Of a stretch of DNA of 64,000 nucleotides, positions 18,706-28,220 are shown piece after piece. Both the position numbers and the translations under genes were made by a program. Within the stretch, counting starts at the first letter, position 1. Each line of letters starts with the position of its first letter. The DNA lies in assembly GCF_029760935.1 (NCBI RefSeq), contig NZ_CP121684.1:1860001-1924000 (forward strand). Direction: 5' to 3'. This stretch comes from Lysinibacter sp. HNR (GTDB lineage Bacteria > Actinomycetota > Actinomycetes > Actinomycetales > Microbacteriaceae). Below the pieces are notes generated by a model, which made no database searches, had not been told where the DNA came from, and saw only the letters and a list, made by a program, of their open reading frames with translations.

Positions 18706-20268
18706 GTGAATCAACCCATCTCGCGTCGTTCCCTGCTTATCGGTGCAACTACCGTCCTTGCAGCAGCTACCCCCCTCGCGCTGGCCGGATGCTCCACGGT
18801 AGCCTCGCGTGATCCTGAATCCACCCGGGGAGAGATCAACTTTAACAATGAGTTGACAATACCTCCCCTCGCTGAATCCTCACAAACACCCGACGGGCAC
18901 CGATCGTTTAACCTCACACCCCGGAGCTCAAAAACCGAGTTTATACCGGGGCGCGATACTACTACCTTTGGATATAACGGTTCCTACCTCGGCCCCACGA
19001 TCAGGGCACAGCGCGGTGAGACGGTTGCCATCCACGTGCAAAACGATCTCTCCGAGGCCACGACGGTTCATTGGCACGGCATGAAGCTCCCCGCAGCTAT
19101 GGACGGCGGCCCCCATCAAACCATACACCCGGGAGACTCCTGGACAGCCACCTGGACCATCAATCAGCCCGCCGCAACGGCCTGGTACCATCCGCATCCG
19201 CACGGACGCACGGAGGCCCAGGTAAACATGGGTTTGGCTGGAATCTTTATCATTGACGATGACACAGAGACCGGAACTCGGCTCCCCCACAACTACGGCG
19301 TGGATGATATCCCCGTTGTGGTACAGGATCGTATGTTTTCCTCTTCCGGAGAATTCACCACCAGGGAGCGGGCAGTGACCGGTTACGTGGGAGACACCAT
19401 TTTGGTGAACGGAACGCTCGCACCCTACTTCACCGCCACAACCGAAACTCTCCGGCTGCGACTCCTCAATGGCTCAAGCGCCCGCACCTATAACTTTGCG
19501 TTTTCGGACGGCCGCGAATTTTCTCTTGTTGCGACGGATAGTGGATACGTTGCGGGTGCAATTCAACTCTCAAGCATTATTCTTTCCCCCGGGGAACGGG
19601 CCGAAATCATTGTCCGTCTCAGCCCCTCCGACTCCTGCGTTTTACAGTCTCTACCTTACGATTCCCGCATGAGCTTCACCCACGCAAACGCAGCCGGAGC
19701 AAACGACTCTCTCGATATCCTTCAGATCCGCGCTGCCGATCATCTGCTGCCCGGAAGCACCCTTCCGTCTCTCCTGGCCGCTGCAGAGGACGCCCTACTC
19801 ACAGATGCTAACAGCGCGACAGCCCGAAAAAGATTTGAGCTGAGCGGTCACCTCATCAACGCCAAGTCGATGGATATGACACGAATTGATGAGGTGGTGG
19901 CTGCCGGAGCGGTAGAGCTGTGGGAGATTCGTAACATTCATGTCCAGGCGCATAATTTTCACGTTCACAACGCGCGCTTTACCGTCCTCAGCGTTGATAA
20001 CGAGCCTCCCCCACCCCATCTCGCGGGATGGAAAGACACGGTTTTTCTCCCCGCAGGAACATCGGTACGTTGCCTGATCACGTTTGGCCCCTATCCCGAT
20101 CCCTACCTGCCCTATATGTACCACTGCCACCTGCTCTGGCACGAGGACATGGGCATGATGGGCCAGTACACCGTGGTAGCTCCCGACGAGGTCAGCTCCG
20201 CCCCGCGCAAGATCACCGCCCCACCCGGCGCGGGAGCAACGGGACACCATCCCGGGATGTCCCACTGA
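18706..20268 (+). CDS. Multicopper oxidase, Tat-exported lipoprotein
   Basis: The 520-residue protein starts with GTG and has a Tat-type leader (SRRSLLIG, then a hydrophobic stretch) ending in the lipobox LAGC, so it is probably exported folded and lipid-anchored. Cupredoxin domains carry all four copper-binding blocks: HWHG, WYHPHPHG, HNFHVH and YHCHLLWHEDMGMM. The last holds the type 1 Cys and a Met axial ligand. It resembles CueO/laccase-like enzymes that oxidise Cu(I), metals or phenols. A short His/Met-containing C-terminal tail (GHHPGMSH) may bind copper. It is apparently monocistronic. Confidence 0.92.
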   Translation: MNQPISRRSLLIGATTVLAAATPLALAGCSTVASRDPESTRGEINFNNELTIPPLAESSQTPDGHRSFNLTPRSSKTEFIPGRDTTTFGYNGSYLGPTIRAQRGETVAIHVQNDLSEATTVHWHGMKLPAAMDGGPHQTIHPGDSWTATWTINQPAATAWYHPHPHGRTEAQVNMGLAGIFIIDDDTETGTRLPHNYGVDDIPVVVQDRMFSSSGEFTTRERAVTGYVGDTILVNGTLAPYFTATTETLRLRLLNGSSARTYNFAFSDGREFSLVATDSGYVAGAIQLSSIILSPGERAEIIVRLSPSDSCVLQSLPYDSRMSFTHANAAGANDSLDILQIRAADHLLPGSTLPSLLAAAEDALLTDANSATARKRFELSGHLINAKSMDMTRIDEVVAAGAVELWEIRNIHVQAHNFHVHNARFTVLSVDNEPPPPHLAGWKDTVFLPAGTSVRCLITFGPYPDPYLPYMYHCHLLWHEDMGMMGQYTVVAPDEVSSAPRKITAPPGAGATGHHPGMSH

Positions 20269-20389
20269 CGAGGGTCTTTGCCCGCATCATCTAGTTTTTG
20301 ATGCTAATCTCACGTTTAGCGCTGTCTGCACGTTTATAGGGTAGAAAAAGATTTCCCCTGCGGGAACAGCCGCAAACAAAGGAGAAAAC

Positions 20390-20914
20390 GTGCAAGACAC
20401 AACAGGGATAGTCCACGCTATCGCACCTACTCCGCTCGGCGACCTCACCTTCGTCGCAGACGGGAAGGCACTCCGCGCGATTTATTTCCCCGGCCACTGG
20501 ACGAACCCCAACGATGAGGCCCGGGGGGAAGCTGTCGATTGGGATTCAGAACCAATCTTTGCGCTTGCACTGCAACAGATCAAAGAGTATCTCGACACCA
20601 CGAGAAAAGAATTCTCTGTCCCCACGGCACCGGTCGGAAACGAGTTTCAACTCAGGGTGTGGGATATTCTGCGCGCCATCCCCTACGGGAGCACCCGAAC
20701 CTACGGTGACATCGCCCACGAGCTGGGCTCCCCCTCACTGGCTCGACGTGTGGGCGGGGCCGTGGGAAGCAACCCGCTCAGTATCATCATCCCCTGTCAC
20801 CGGGTAGTGGGAAGCGACGGCTCTCTTACCGGATATGCAGGAGGGCTCGAACGCAAACGGTTACTACTGCAGCTGGAAGAACCACCACTCGAGGAAAGCG
20901 GCAAACTATTTTAG
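20390..20914 (+). CDS. ogt: Methylated-DNA-protein-cysteine methyltransferase
   Basis: Ogt-type suicide enzyme that takes alkyl groups from O6-alkylguanine. The 174-residue protein has a short N-terminal domain and the C-terminal active-site segment IPCHRVVGSDGSLTGYAGGL with acceptor Cys136, preceded by the helix-turn-helix region PYGSTRTYGDIAHELG. A GTG start is preceded by a good GGAG site (about 20381-20384). It stands alone, but it begins a neighbourhood of alkylation repair genes. No LexA-like box was seen upstream. Confidence 0.93.
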   Translation: MQDTTGIVHAIAPTPLGDLTFVADGKALRAIYFPGHWTNPNDEARGEAVDWDSEPIFALALQQIKEYLDTTRKEFSVPTAPVGNEFQLRVWDILRAIPYGSTRTYGDIAHELGSPSLARRVGGAVGSNPLSIIIPCHRVVGSDGSLTGYAGGLERKRLLLQLEEPPLEESGKLF

Positions 20915-21168
20915 GAAAAGGCTCATGGCTCGGATTCTCCTTCACAGGCGACCTTGAACATCAATTATCCAGAGGTCTCCAACTCAGCGCTCTGAGCGCG
21001 CCAAGAACGATAGGCTACGGGCATACAAAGCTATATCGAGGCTACCGCACGATCTCCTACAACCCGTGCCGCCCAAACGGTGCCACAGGTTGTGCAACCA
21101 ACCCGACCCTTCTTGTGCCCTTTGGCTAATCACCGAGCACCAACCACAGCAAGAAATCGAGACCCACA

Positions 21169-21846
21169 ATGAGCAATAATTCCGGTTCAATCGCCACCGA
21201 AACAGACGCGGCCACTGCCGGTACGACTGGAGCCGACATCAGCACGAAGATAAAAACAGATACGGTCATCATTGGTGAAGATGGACTCACCCGACCCGCC
21301 TGGGCTCACGCAAACCCCCTCATGCGCGCATACTACGACACCGAGTGGGGAATGCCCGTACGCGAGGAGCAGGGTCTACTCGAACGCATCTGCCTTGAGG
21401 GTTTCCAGTCGGGTCTCTCATGGAATACAATCCTGCACAAACGAGAGGCGTTCAGAGAAGTGTTTGCAGATTTCCACCCCGAAACAGTCGCCGCCTACGG
21501 AGACAAAGACGTTGACCAGCTGATGGCCGATCCCCGCATCGTCAGAAATCGAGCCAAGATTCTTGCAACAATCAAAAATGCTCGGGCAACCATCACGCTC
21601 CGAAATGAGGGCGGTCTGGTAAAATTTGTGTGGTCTTTTCAGCCAGAGACAACCCCGGCACCACAAACACCCGCAGACATTCCCACACAGTCTCCCGAGT
21701 CTCGGGCCCTCTCGACCGCCCTGCGCAAACGAGGTTTCTCCTTTGTGGGACCCGTGACGATGTACGCTCTCATGGAGGCCATAGGCATGGTGGACACACA
21801 CCTGGTAAATAGCCACAGGCGAGGTAGTTCGGGAGTGTGGGGCTAG
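21169..21846 (+). CDS. tag: DNA-3-methyladenine glycosylase I
   Basis: Tag removes 3-methyladenine from DNA. The recognisable core runs from RPAWAHANPLMRAYYDTEWGMPV through LERICLEGFQSGLSWNTILHKREAFR, KILATIKNARA and FVGPVTMYALMEAIGMVDTHLVNS. At 225 residues it is longer than typical Tag because of a poorly conserved N-terminal extension of about 38 residues rich in Thr and Ala. A start nearer the conserved core is possible, but no better start codon with a ribosome-binding site is evident. It is convergent with the radical SAM gene. Confidence 0.9.
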   Translation: MSNNSGSIATETDAATAGTTGADISTKIKTDTVIIGEDGLTRPAWAHANPLMRAYYDTEWGMPVREEQGLLERICLEGFQSGLSWNTILHKREAFREVFADFHPETVAAYGDKDVDQLMADPRIVRNRAKILATIKNARATITLRNEGGLVKFVWSFQPETTPAPQTPADIPTQSPESRALSTALRKRGFSFVGPVTMYALMEAIGMVDTHLVNSHRRGSSGVWG

Positions 21847-21904
21847 GCGACGAGAAACTTCCAAAGCCACGTAGACGGACCTTGACACTCAAGGATACTC
21901 TGCA

Positions 21905-22918
21905 CTAAAAGAGCCTTGGCTGTTCTATGGGAGAAAAAGATGGCGTGGCAATGCTACGCTCACGACTCTGCTCAAGTCCGTGATCCCTCATCAGAGGGCG
22001 TATCCGACCCGCCAATTGTTCTCGATATTCTCGAGGCACGTAGGCTGATGCCTTCGAGTACAGCATGTTGTACCGATCCACAAGCTCCGGATGGGTCTCT
22101 TCCAACCACCGCATAAACCAGGCTTTAACACCCGGCCGAAGATGAAGCGGAGCATAGAGAACACGGGTTGCCCCAGACTCAGCGATGAGCTGCAGGGCCC
22201 GATCCAGGTGCTCCCTGCTATCCGTCAGATAGGGCAGAATAGGCATCATAAAGACGGAACAGCTTAAACCCCCCTCCACCGCCGCGCGCACCGTGGACAG
22301 GCGTGCGGCGGTGGAGGGGGTTCCAGGCTCAATCGATTGCTGCAGCTCATCATCAAAAATTGCGATGGATACCGCCACGTCTACGGAAACACTGGCGGCA
22401 GCGTCCACCAGCACAGGTAGGTCACGCCGCAAGAGTGTGCCCTTAGTGAGGACTGAAAGCGAGGTTCCCGAGTTTGCGAGTGCACCAATAATCCCCGGCA
22501 TCAGGGAGTACCGCCCCTCGGCACGCTGATAGGGGTCTGTATTTGTACCGAGCGCCACGGGGTGTCGCGCCCACGAGGGTTTGGATAGTTCCCGAGTAAG
22601 AACCTCCACAACGTTTACCTTCACGATAACTTGTGAGTCAAAATCTTCTCGCTCGTTCAAATCGAGGTATGTGTGGCTCGTGCGCGCAAAACAGTACACA
22701 CAGGCGTGCGTGCATCCGCGATAGGGGTTTATCGTCCACCCAAACGGCATGGTTGACCGACTATGAACACGGTTCAACGCGCTCTTCGCAAGAACCTCAT
22801 GAAACGTGATCCCCTTGAATTCCGGAGCACGCACTGTTTTTACCAGGCCGTCTAGCCGAGTCAGCCCAGGAAGGGTGCCTTGTTCTTGAGCGGTAACTTT
22901 CTGGGCATTCCATCGCAT
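21905..22918 (-). CDS. Rv2578c-type radical SAM protein
   Basis: The start was set at the ATG at 22918 (protein begins MRWNAQKV), because the longer frame would run through the palindrome at 22927 and into the aag gene, and because family members begin MRW. The radical SAM cluster motif is C-x3-C-x2-C in NPYRGCTHACVYCFAR. The family is related to the SplB-like clan, but no substrate is established. The M. tuberculosis homologue Rv2578c is a LexA regulon member, which matches the LexA-like box just upstream here. The protein has 337 residues, normal for the group. Confidence 0.88.
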   Translation of the reverse strand: MRWNAQKVTAQEQGTLPGLTRLDGLVKTVRAPEFKGITFHEVLAKSALNRVHSRSTMPFGWTINPYRGCTHACVYCFARTSHTYLDLNEREDFDSQVIVKVNVVEVLTRELSKPSWARHPVALGTNTDPYQRAEGRYSLMPGIIGALANSGTSLSVLTKGTLLRRDLPVLVDAAASVSVDVAVSIAIFDDELQQSIEPGTPSTAARLSTVRAAVEGGLSCSVFMMPILPYLTDSREHLDRALQLIAESGATRVLYAPLHLRPGVKAWFMRWLEETHPELVDRYNMLYSKASAYVPREYREQLAGRIRPLMRDHGLEQSRERSIATPSFSPIEQPRLF

Positions 22919-22926
22919 CGATACAT

Positions 22927-22942
22927 TCGAACATATATTCGA
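22927..22942. promoter_or_regulatory. LexA-like (SOS) box before the radical SAM gene
   Basis: TCGAACATATATTCGA differs by one base from the actinobacterial SOS consensus TCGAAC-N4-GTTCGA. It lies 8 bp before the start codon of the radical SAM gene. The same 16-mer occurs before alkC at 39685-39700. Confidence 0.75.
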
Positions 22943-22977
22943 ATATTGTGCAAGTGCGCCCGTCCTTGCCGGTTGGC

Positions 22978-23634
22978 CTAGCGACGCTGAGCCCTGCGGT
23001 ACGGAGAAACAGTTGGGTCGCCCTGCAGCCAAAAACGCCACGGAAAGAGCTCGGAACCGCCCTCCCCACCCACACCCGTTCGGGGGCCTCGAGAAAAATT
23101 GGGGAGGGGATACCTGAGTACCCTCACCAGGGCGATGCCCGGCGGGGACTCCGTCAGAGCGTCAATCCCATTGTGCTCGGGATACCTCAACCCCACAGCC
23201 CGAGCAAACCGCCCGGGACCCCGCGCCAAATCCAGATCCGTTTTACTTGTGGGTCTTCTTTGGCGAGCGATATCCCTCCCGTCAACAACCTCACCGGCAC
23301 GAAAGAGTACAGCTGACGGCAACCCGACGGGCGAACAAACGAGGTTTACCGCGCTATGCATTCCATAGTTAAAGTACACGTAGAGCCCGCCCGCTACACC
23401 AAACATCACCTCGTTGCGCGGAGTCATCCCCATACGGGCGTGAGAACCCGGATCGGCTATCCGACCGGTTCCCTTCCCGTGATATGCTTCAACCTCGGTA
23501 AGACGAACGGTGACAGTCCCCTCCGGCAAGCGAGTAGTAAAAAGGGCACCCAGGAGTTCCGGAGCCACTTCTAGCGCATCCCGCTCAAAAAAGGCTCGGG
23601 TGGGGACAAGAAAATCGGTGTTACTCACGGCCAC
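22978..23634 (-). CDS. DNA-3-methyladenine glycosylase, AAG/MPG family
   Basis: The 218-residue protein matches the Aag (MPG) fold: LGALFTTRL, the catalytic segment LTEVEAYHG with the conserved Glu, then SHARMGMTPRNEVMFGVAGGLYVYFNYGMHSAVNLVC. It excises alkylated and deaminated purines such as 3-methyladenine and hypoxanthine. It ends 59 bp before the radical SAM start, so the two could be co-transcribed, though the LexA-like box lies in that gap. Upstream is the hydrolase gene on the same strand with a 94-bp gap. Confidence 0.92.
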   Translation of the reverse strand: MAVSNTDFLVPTRAFFERDALEVAPELLGALFTTRLPEGTVTVRLTEVEAYHGKGTGRIADPGSHARMGMTPRNEVMFGVAGGLYVYFNYGMHSAVNLVCSPVGLPSAVLFRAGEVVDGRDIARQRRPTSKTDLDLARGPGRFARAVGLRYPEHNGIDALTESPPGIALVRVLRYPLPNFSRGPRTGVGGEGGSELFPWRFWLQGDPTVSPYRRAQRR

Positions 23635-23728
23635 TGTGAGACCCCTACGGTCGTGACGGATCGCTCCGCACCCGCTCGTACCATTTTACAGCAGATCACG
23701 CTCGGCCCCGGTCGGGCTACTTCCTCGG

Positions 23729-24532
23729 TCACAACAAAGCACCCGTAAAGGCAAGAATCTCTCGAACAACCGGCTCTGCGGGAAAGAGCGTGGTGCCGTG
23801 ATTTCTCCCGGGCAGGGGAACAAAGAGTCCCCCCATTACCTCTGCGGCCCGCTGCGACTGCGCATAGCGGGGATTATCTTCAGTTCCCGCCATCCACAGG
23901 GTGGGCACCGCAACGTGTACCAGAACCTCCTCGGGAATCCCCCGCTCGGTCTCAACCCGTTCAAAGTACGCGGCGAGCGCATGTGGATCGTTTCGCTCAA
24001 AAACACCGCGGGTCGAGGAGTCGACTCGGCCGCCCGCTCGTTCCTCCCATCCCTCGATAAAGGCGGACATCCCCCCGATGCGAAGAGCCTCCAGGTAATC
24101 GGGAAAGAAAAGGCGCGCCACCTGACCTGCCGATCCGGCGGGTGTACCGCCCAGCATGCTTGCGCTTGTTATGCGTTCGGGGTGGGTCACCGCCATCTCC
24201 AGGGAGAGCCGGGCCCCGATGGAGTATCCCACAAAGTGGGCGGAACCGGCCCCCACCTCATCGAGAACGGCAATCAGATCCAGGAGAAACAGATCGCGCG
24301 AGTAGGAATCTGCGAAGTGGGGTTTATCGCTCAGACCGTGCCCGCGCAGGTCAACCGTTACAACACGAAACGCCTCTCGAAACCCACGAACATAGCCGAG
24401 GCCACGCCAGCTGGCCCGGGAGAGGCCTGAGCCGTGGATCAGAAGGATGACGGGACGCTCTGCATTGTTATCATCCACCTCATAGGAAATTCGCACCCCG
24501 TCTGCAGGATTGTAAGCCTCCCCACGAATCAT
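23729..24532 (-). CDS. Alpha/beta hydrolase
   Basis: A 267-residue alpha/beta-fold hydrolase: oxyanion-hole region LIHGSGLSRASW, nucleophile elbow GYSIGARLSLE, acid in the WMAGTEDNPR strand and catalytic His in PGRNHGTT. Probably an esterase or similar; substrate unknown. Its start overlaps the stop of the helicase gene by 4 bp (ATGA), so the two are co-translated, which is a conserved-looking but unexplained pairing. Confidence 0.88.
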   Translation of the reverse strand: MIRGEAYNPADGVRISYEVDDNNAERPVILLIHGSGLSRASWRGLGYVRGFREAFRVVTVDLRGHGLSDKPHFADSYSRDLFLLDLIAVLDEVGAGSAHFVGYSIGARLSLEMAVTHPERITSASMLGGTPAGSAGQVARLFFPDYLEALRIGGMSAFIEGWEERAGGRVDSSTRGVFERNDPHALAAYFERVETERGIPEEVLVHVAVPTLWMAGTEDNPRYAQSQRAAEVMGGLFVPLPGRNHGTTLFPAEPVVREILAFTGALL

Positions 24533-27120
24533 CGTTGCCCGCCCTCGTGCAGGGGCGCTGTCGCGGTTGCGTCACTGAGCGGACCCACGTTGGTGATCCG
24601 GATAACAGCCTCGCCGGCCGTGACCGATTCGGCCAGGTCAACCTCAGCACTCATGCCCCAGTCGTGGTCACCCTCGGGGTCATCAAATATCTGCCGAACC
24701 AACCAGACTCCGCGACTCTTTTCGGGGGTCTCATCCACAGTGATCAGGTGCGGGCCTCGTGCCTGGGGTCCAATGCCTAAGGATTCATACTCGGCAAAAT
24801 AGGCGTCAAGAGCATCCGCCCAACGTTCGGAGTCCCAGCCCGAGGTCCCATCAATCTCTCCCAGTTCTTCAACCCTATCCAGGGCAGCCAGTTGCACCCG
24901 GCGAAACATTTCGTTTCTGATGAGCACCAGAAAGGCCCGGCGATTACTCAAAATGTTTCGCGGGGTGGGCGGGAGGGAGCGGGCCACCTGTTCGTGCTGG
25001 GCCGGATCGGGATGAGCCAACTCTTCCCACTCGTCCAGCAGGCTTGAGTCTACCTGGCGCACCAACTCGCCAAGCCACTCGATAATATCGAGCAGCTCCT
25101 CGCTCTTCTTCTCGTCGGGCACCGTCTGACTGATCGCCCGATAGGCATCCGAGAGATACCGAAGAACCAGACCTTCAGAGCGCGCAACCTTGTAAAACGA
25201 TACGTACTCGGTAAACGTCATTGCCCGCTCGTACATGTCGCGCACAACAGATTTGGGAGACAGCTCAAAGTCGCGGGCCCAGGGGCGTTCGGCAGCGTAC
25301 AGTTCAAAAGCTGCGTCCAGAAGCTCTTTCAGGGGCTTGGGATGGGTGACGTCATCAAGCAGTTCCATACGCTCGTCGTATTCGATGCCCTCCTGCTTCA
25401 TCGCCGCCACGGCCTCACCCCGCGCGAGGAATTGCTGTGCGTTGGTGATGGGTCGGGGGTCTTCGAGCGTGGACTCGATCACCGAGATCACGTCAAGAGA
25501 GTGGGTAGGAATATCCTCATCGAGAAGTTCCAACGCAGCAATAGCAAACGGCGAGAGCGGCTGGTTGAGAGCAAAGTTGGCTTGAAGATCAACCGTGAGC
25601 CTGAAGCGTGTGCGCTCCTTCTCGTCCGTGTACTGCTCAACTATTCCAGCGGAACGCAGTGTACGGTAAATCTCTATCGCCCGCAGGGCCAGTTCGTATT
25701 GACGGGCTCGAGGCTCATGATTATCGAAGACTAGAGTTTTGACCGTTTCAAAAGCGTCGCGTCCCTGGGCTATCACGTTGAGCATCATTGAATGGGTAAT
25801 CACCATGCTGCTCGCCATCTTTTCCGGTTCCGCCGCAATGATCCGCTCAAAGCTGGGCTCACCCCAGGAGACAAAGCCCTGCGGGGCTTTTTTGCGGATA
25901 ATCTTACGTTTTTTCTTGGGATCATCTCCCGCTTTCTGGACCATTTTGAGGTTATCAATCTCGTGCTCGGGAGCCTGCAAGACAACGTCACCGGCGGTAT
26001 CGTAACCGGCTCGACCCGCTCGGCCCGCGATCTGATGAAACTCGCGGGCGTTGAGCTGGCGCATCCTCACCCCGTCGTATTTGGTCAGTCCGCTCAGGAG
26101 AACCGTTCGGATGGGGACGTTGATGCCCACACCGAGGGTGTCGGTACCGCAAATGACCTTCAAGAGTCCACGCTGAGCCAGCTGCTCTACCAACCGCCGG
26201 TAGCGCGGCAGCATACCCGCGTGATGCACCCCGATACCCGCCCGAACCAGGCGCGAGAGAGTTTTACCGAAGCCCGTTGTGAACCTGAACTCTCCGATAG
26301 CCTCTGCGATTTCGTCACGCTGCTCGCGTGTGATCACCCGGATGCTCGTGAGCGATTGCGCCCGTTCGGCAGCGGCGGCCTGAGCAAAATGCACCACGTA
26401 AATAGGTGCCTGACCACCCTGCATGAGTTCCTCAATGGTCTCCTGAACCGAGGTGGTCACGTAGGTGTAGCTCAGGGGTACGGGCCTACTGCTTCCCGTG
26501 ACCTCAGCGGTGGGGCGGCCCGTGCGGCGGGTAAGATCCGCCGCAAGGTCCGTGATATCCCCGAGAGTGGCAGACATGAGGATGAATTGGGTGTGTTTCA
26601 TGAGGAGCAGGGGAACCTGCCAGGCCCAGCCTCTCTCGGGGTCTGAGTAATAGTGAAACTCGTCCATAACCACCTGACCGATATCCGCCTCGTCTCCGTA
26701 GCGAAGAGCCTGATTGGCAAGAATCTCGGCGGTGCAGCAGATGATGGGAGCGTCGGGGTTAACGGCAGAATCGCCAGTGACCATCCCCACGCTCTCGGCA
26801 CCAAAAATCGCAACCAGGGAAAAAAACTTCTCGCTGACCAGAGCTTTAATCGGGGCCGTATAGTAGGTGCGGAGACCGGTAGCCAGAGCGGTAAAGTGCG
26901 CCCCCGTTGCCACAAGTGACTTTCCCGTCCCGGTGGGTGTTGACAGGATGACATTGGAACCAGAAACGATCTCCATCAACGCTTCCTCCTGCGCCGGATA
27001 GAGACTAATCCCCGTGGACTCCGCCCACCCGGTAAACGCCAAAAAAATAGCATCGGGGTCGGCCTCACCCGTTTCTTGCAGGGTAGCCAGCGCCGTGGGA
27101 AGTCCGGTTTTTTCACTCAC
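24529..27120 (-). CDS. DEAD/DEAH-box helicase with DUF3516 C-terminus
   Basis: The 863-residue protein has a superfamily 2 helicase core in the first 420 residues: Walker A STPTGTGKS, motif II MDEFHYYSD, motif III LMSATLG, and motif VI HQIAGRAGRAGYDTAG. This is a Ski2/Mtr4-like signature. The remainder fits DUF3516, found in actinobacterial helicases. It may act on RNA or on structured DNA; the family is not well characterised. The start is a good ATG (MSEKTGLPTALATL). It heads a minus-strand group followed by the hydrolase, aag and the radical SAM gene. Confidence 0.9.
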   Translation of the reverse strand: MSEKTGLPTALATLQETGEADPDAIFLAFTGWAESTGISLYPAQEEALMEIVSGSNVILSTPTGTGKSLVATGAHFTALATGLRTYYTAPIKALVSEKFFSLVAIFGAESVGMVTGDSAVNPDAPIICCTAEILANQALRYGDEADIGQVVMDEFHYYSDPERGWAWQVPLLLMKHTQFILMSATLGDITDLAADLTRRTGRPTAEVTGSSRPVPLSYTYVTTSVQETIEELMQGGQAPIYVVHFAQAAAAERAQSLTSIRVITREQRDEIAEAIGEFRFTTGFGKTLSRLVRAGIGVHHAGMLPRYRRLVEQLAQRGLLKVICGTDTLGVGINVPIRTVLLSGLTKYDGVRMRQLNAREFHQIAGRAGRAGYDTAGDVVLQAPEHEIDNLKMVQKAGDDPKKKRKIIRKKAPQGFVSWGEPSFERIIAAEPEKMASSMVITHSMMLNVIAQGRDAFETVKTLVFDNHEPRARQYELALRAIEIYRTLRSAGIVEQYTDEKERTRFRLTVDLQANFALNQPLSPFAIAALELLDEDIPTHSLDVISVIESTLEDPRPITNAQQFLARGEAVAAMKQEGIEYDERMELLDDVTHPKPLKELLDAAFELYAAERPWARDFELSPKSVVRDMYERAMTFTEYVSFYKVARSEGLVLRYLSDAYRAISQTVPDEKKSEELLDIIEWLGELVRQVDSSLLDEWEELAHPDPAQHEQVARSLPPTPRNILSNRRAFLVLIRNEMFRRVQLAALDRVEELGEIDGTSGWDSERWADALDAYFAEYESLGIGPQARGPHLITVDETPEKSRGVWLVRQIFDDPEGDHDWGMSAEVDLAESVTAGEAVIRITNVGPLSDATATAPLHEGGQR

Positions 27121-27266
27121 CCCTCTATCCTCCCATTTTGCGGGCTGTGACGGGAGCTGTGGACCGACTTAAAACCTCAGCTGGGCAGACCATCGGCAAC
27201 CAGCTAACCTAATTACAGTACGTGTGTCTGTGTACTCGACAACATCAATTTTTAAAGGAGAATCCC

Positions 27267-28220
27267 ATGACCCATATCTCTGGCTCTCGCTATCGCGCAG
27301 TTGGTTCCTCCGACCTGATGGTTTCTCCCCTGGGACTCGGGGGCAATGTCTTTGGGTGGACCGCCGACAGGACATCCTCATTTGACGTTCTTGATGCATT
27401 CTTTGATAAGGGTGGCAATTTTGTCGATACTGCCGATGGCTACTCACACTGGGCTCCCGGTAACACCGGTGGCGAAAGCGAAGAAACAATCGGAGCGTGG
27501 ATGGACTCTCGCGGTAACCGTGATGAGGTCATCGTTGCCACCAAGGTGAGCACCCACCCAAAGTACGAGGGACTCGCGGGGGCAAACATCCGAGCGGCTG
27601 CTGACGCATCCCTACGCCGACTAAACACCGATTACATCGATCTTTACTATGCACACTTCGATGATCCACAGGTTCCACTTGAAGAGACACTCACCGCGTT
27701 TAACTCCCTCATCGAAGCGGGGAAGGTACGATTCATTGGAATCTCCAACTACTCGGCAACGCGTATCGACGAATGGATGTCTCTCACGGAAGAAAATTCC
27801 TTCTATCGCCCCGTGGCCCTGCAACCACACTACAACCTCATGGAGCGCGATTTTGAGTCAGAGCTACGGATCAGAGCTCAAAAATATAATCTCGGGGTGT
27901 TCCCCTATTTTTCGCTCGCCAAGGGATTCCTCACCGGAAAATACCGGGGTGAAACGGTAAACAGCCCTCGCTCCTCAGAGGCTCATAAGTACCTAAACAC
28001 CCGAGGAGAACGGGTGCTTGATTCCCTGGACGCCATTGCTTACCGCCAGGGTGTCGGCGTGGCTAGCGTGGCTCTAGCCTGGCTCCGCGAACAGCCAACC
28101 GTGGTCGCCCCCTTGGCTAGCGCTCGCGACCTGGAACAGGTTAAAGCCTTGATTACGTCCATGAGTCTTGACCTCAGTCCTGAAGAACTCGCCGCGCTAT
28201 CGGCCGCCTCAGATGTCTAA
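27267..28220 (+). CDS. Aldo/keto reductase
   Basis: The start at 27267 (MTHISGSRYRAVG) is preceded by AAAGGAG with good spacing; an in-frame ATG at 27222 is upstream but lacks this. The 317-residue protein is a TIM-barrel AKR: FVDTADGYS (catalytic Asp and Tyr), VIVATKVS with catalytic Lys, DLYYAHFDDP, and a C-terminal NADPH-binding loop VVAPLASARDLEQ. It should reduce carbonyls with NADPH. It resembles the YghZ/tyr-type oxidoreductases. Its last 8 bp overlap the glutaminase gene. Confidence 0.9.
   Translation: MTHISGSRYRAVGSSDLMVSPLGLGGNVFGWTADRTSSFDVLDAFFDKGGNFVDTADGYSHWAPGNTGGESEETIGAWMDSRGNRDEVIVATKVSTHPKYEGLAGANIRAAADASLRRLNTDYIDLYYAHFDDPQVPLEETLTAFNSLIEAGKVRFIGISNYSATRIDEWMSLTEENSFYRPVALQPHYNLMERDFESELRIRAQKYNLGVFPYFSLAKGFLTGKYRGETVNSPRSSEAHKYLNTRGERVLDSLDAIAYRQGVGVASVALAWLREQPTVVAPLASARDLEQVKALITSMSLDLSPEELAALSAASDV

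Noticed and set aside
25792-26646. Plus-strand ORF of 284 codons
   Set aside because: Antisense to the DUF3516 helicase, which has all helicase motifs; a shadow ORF.
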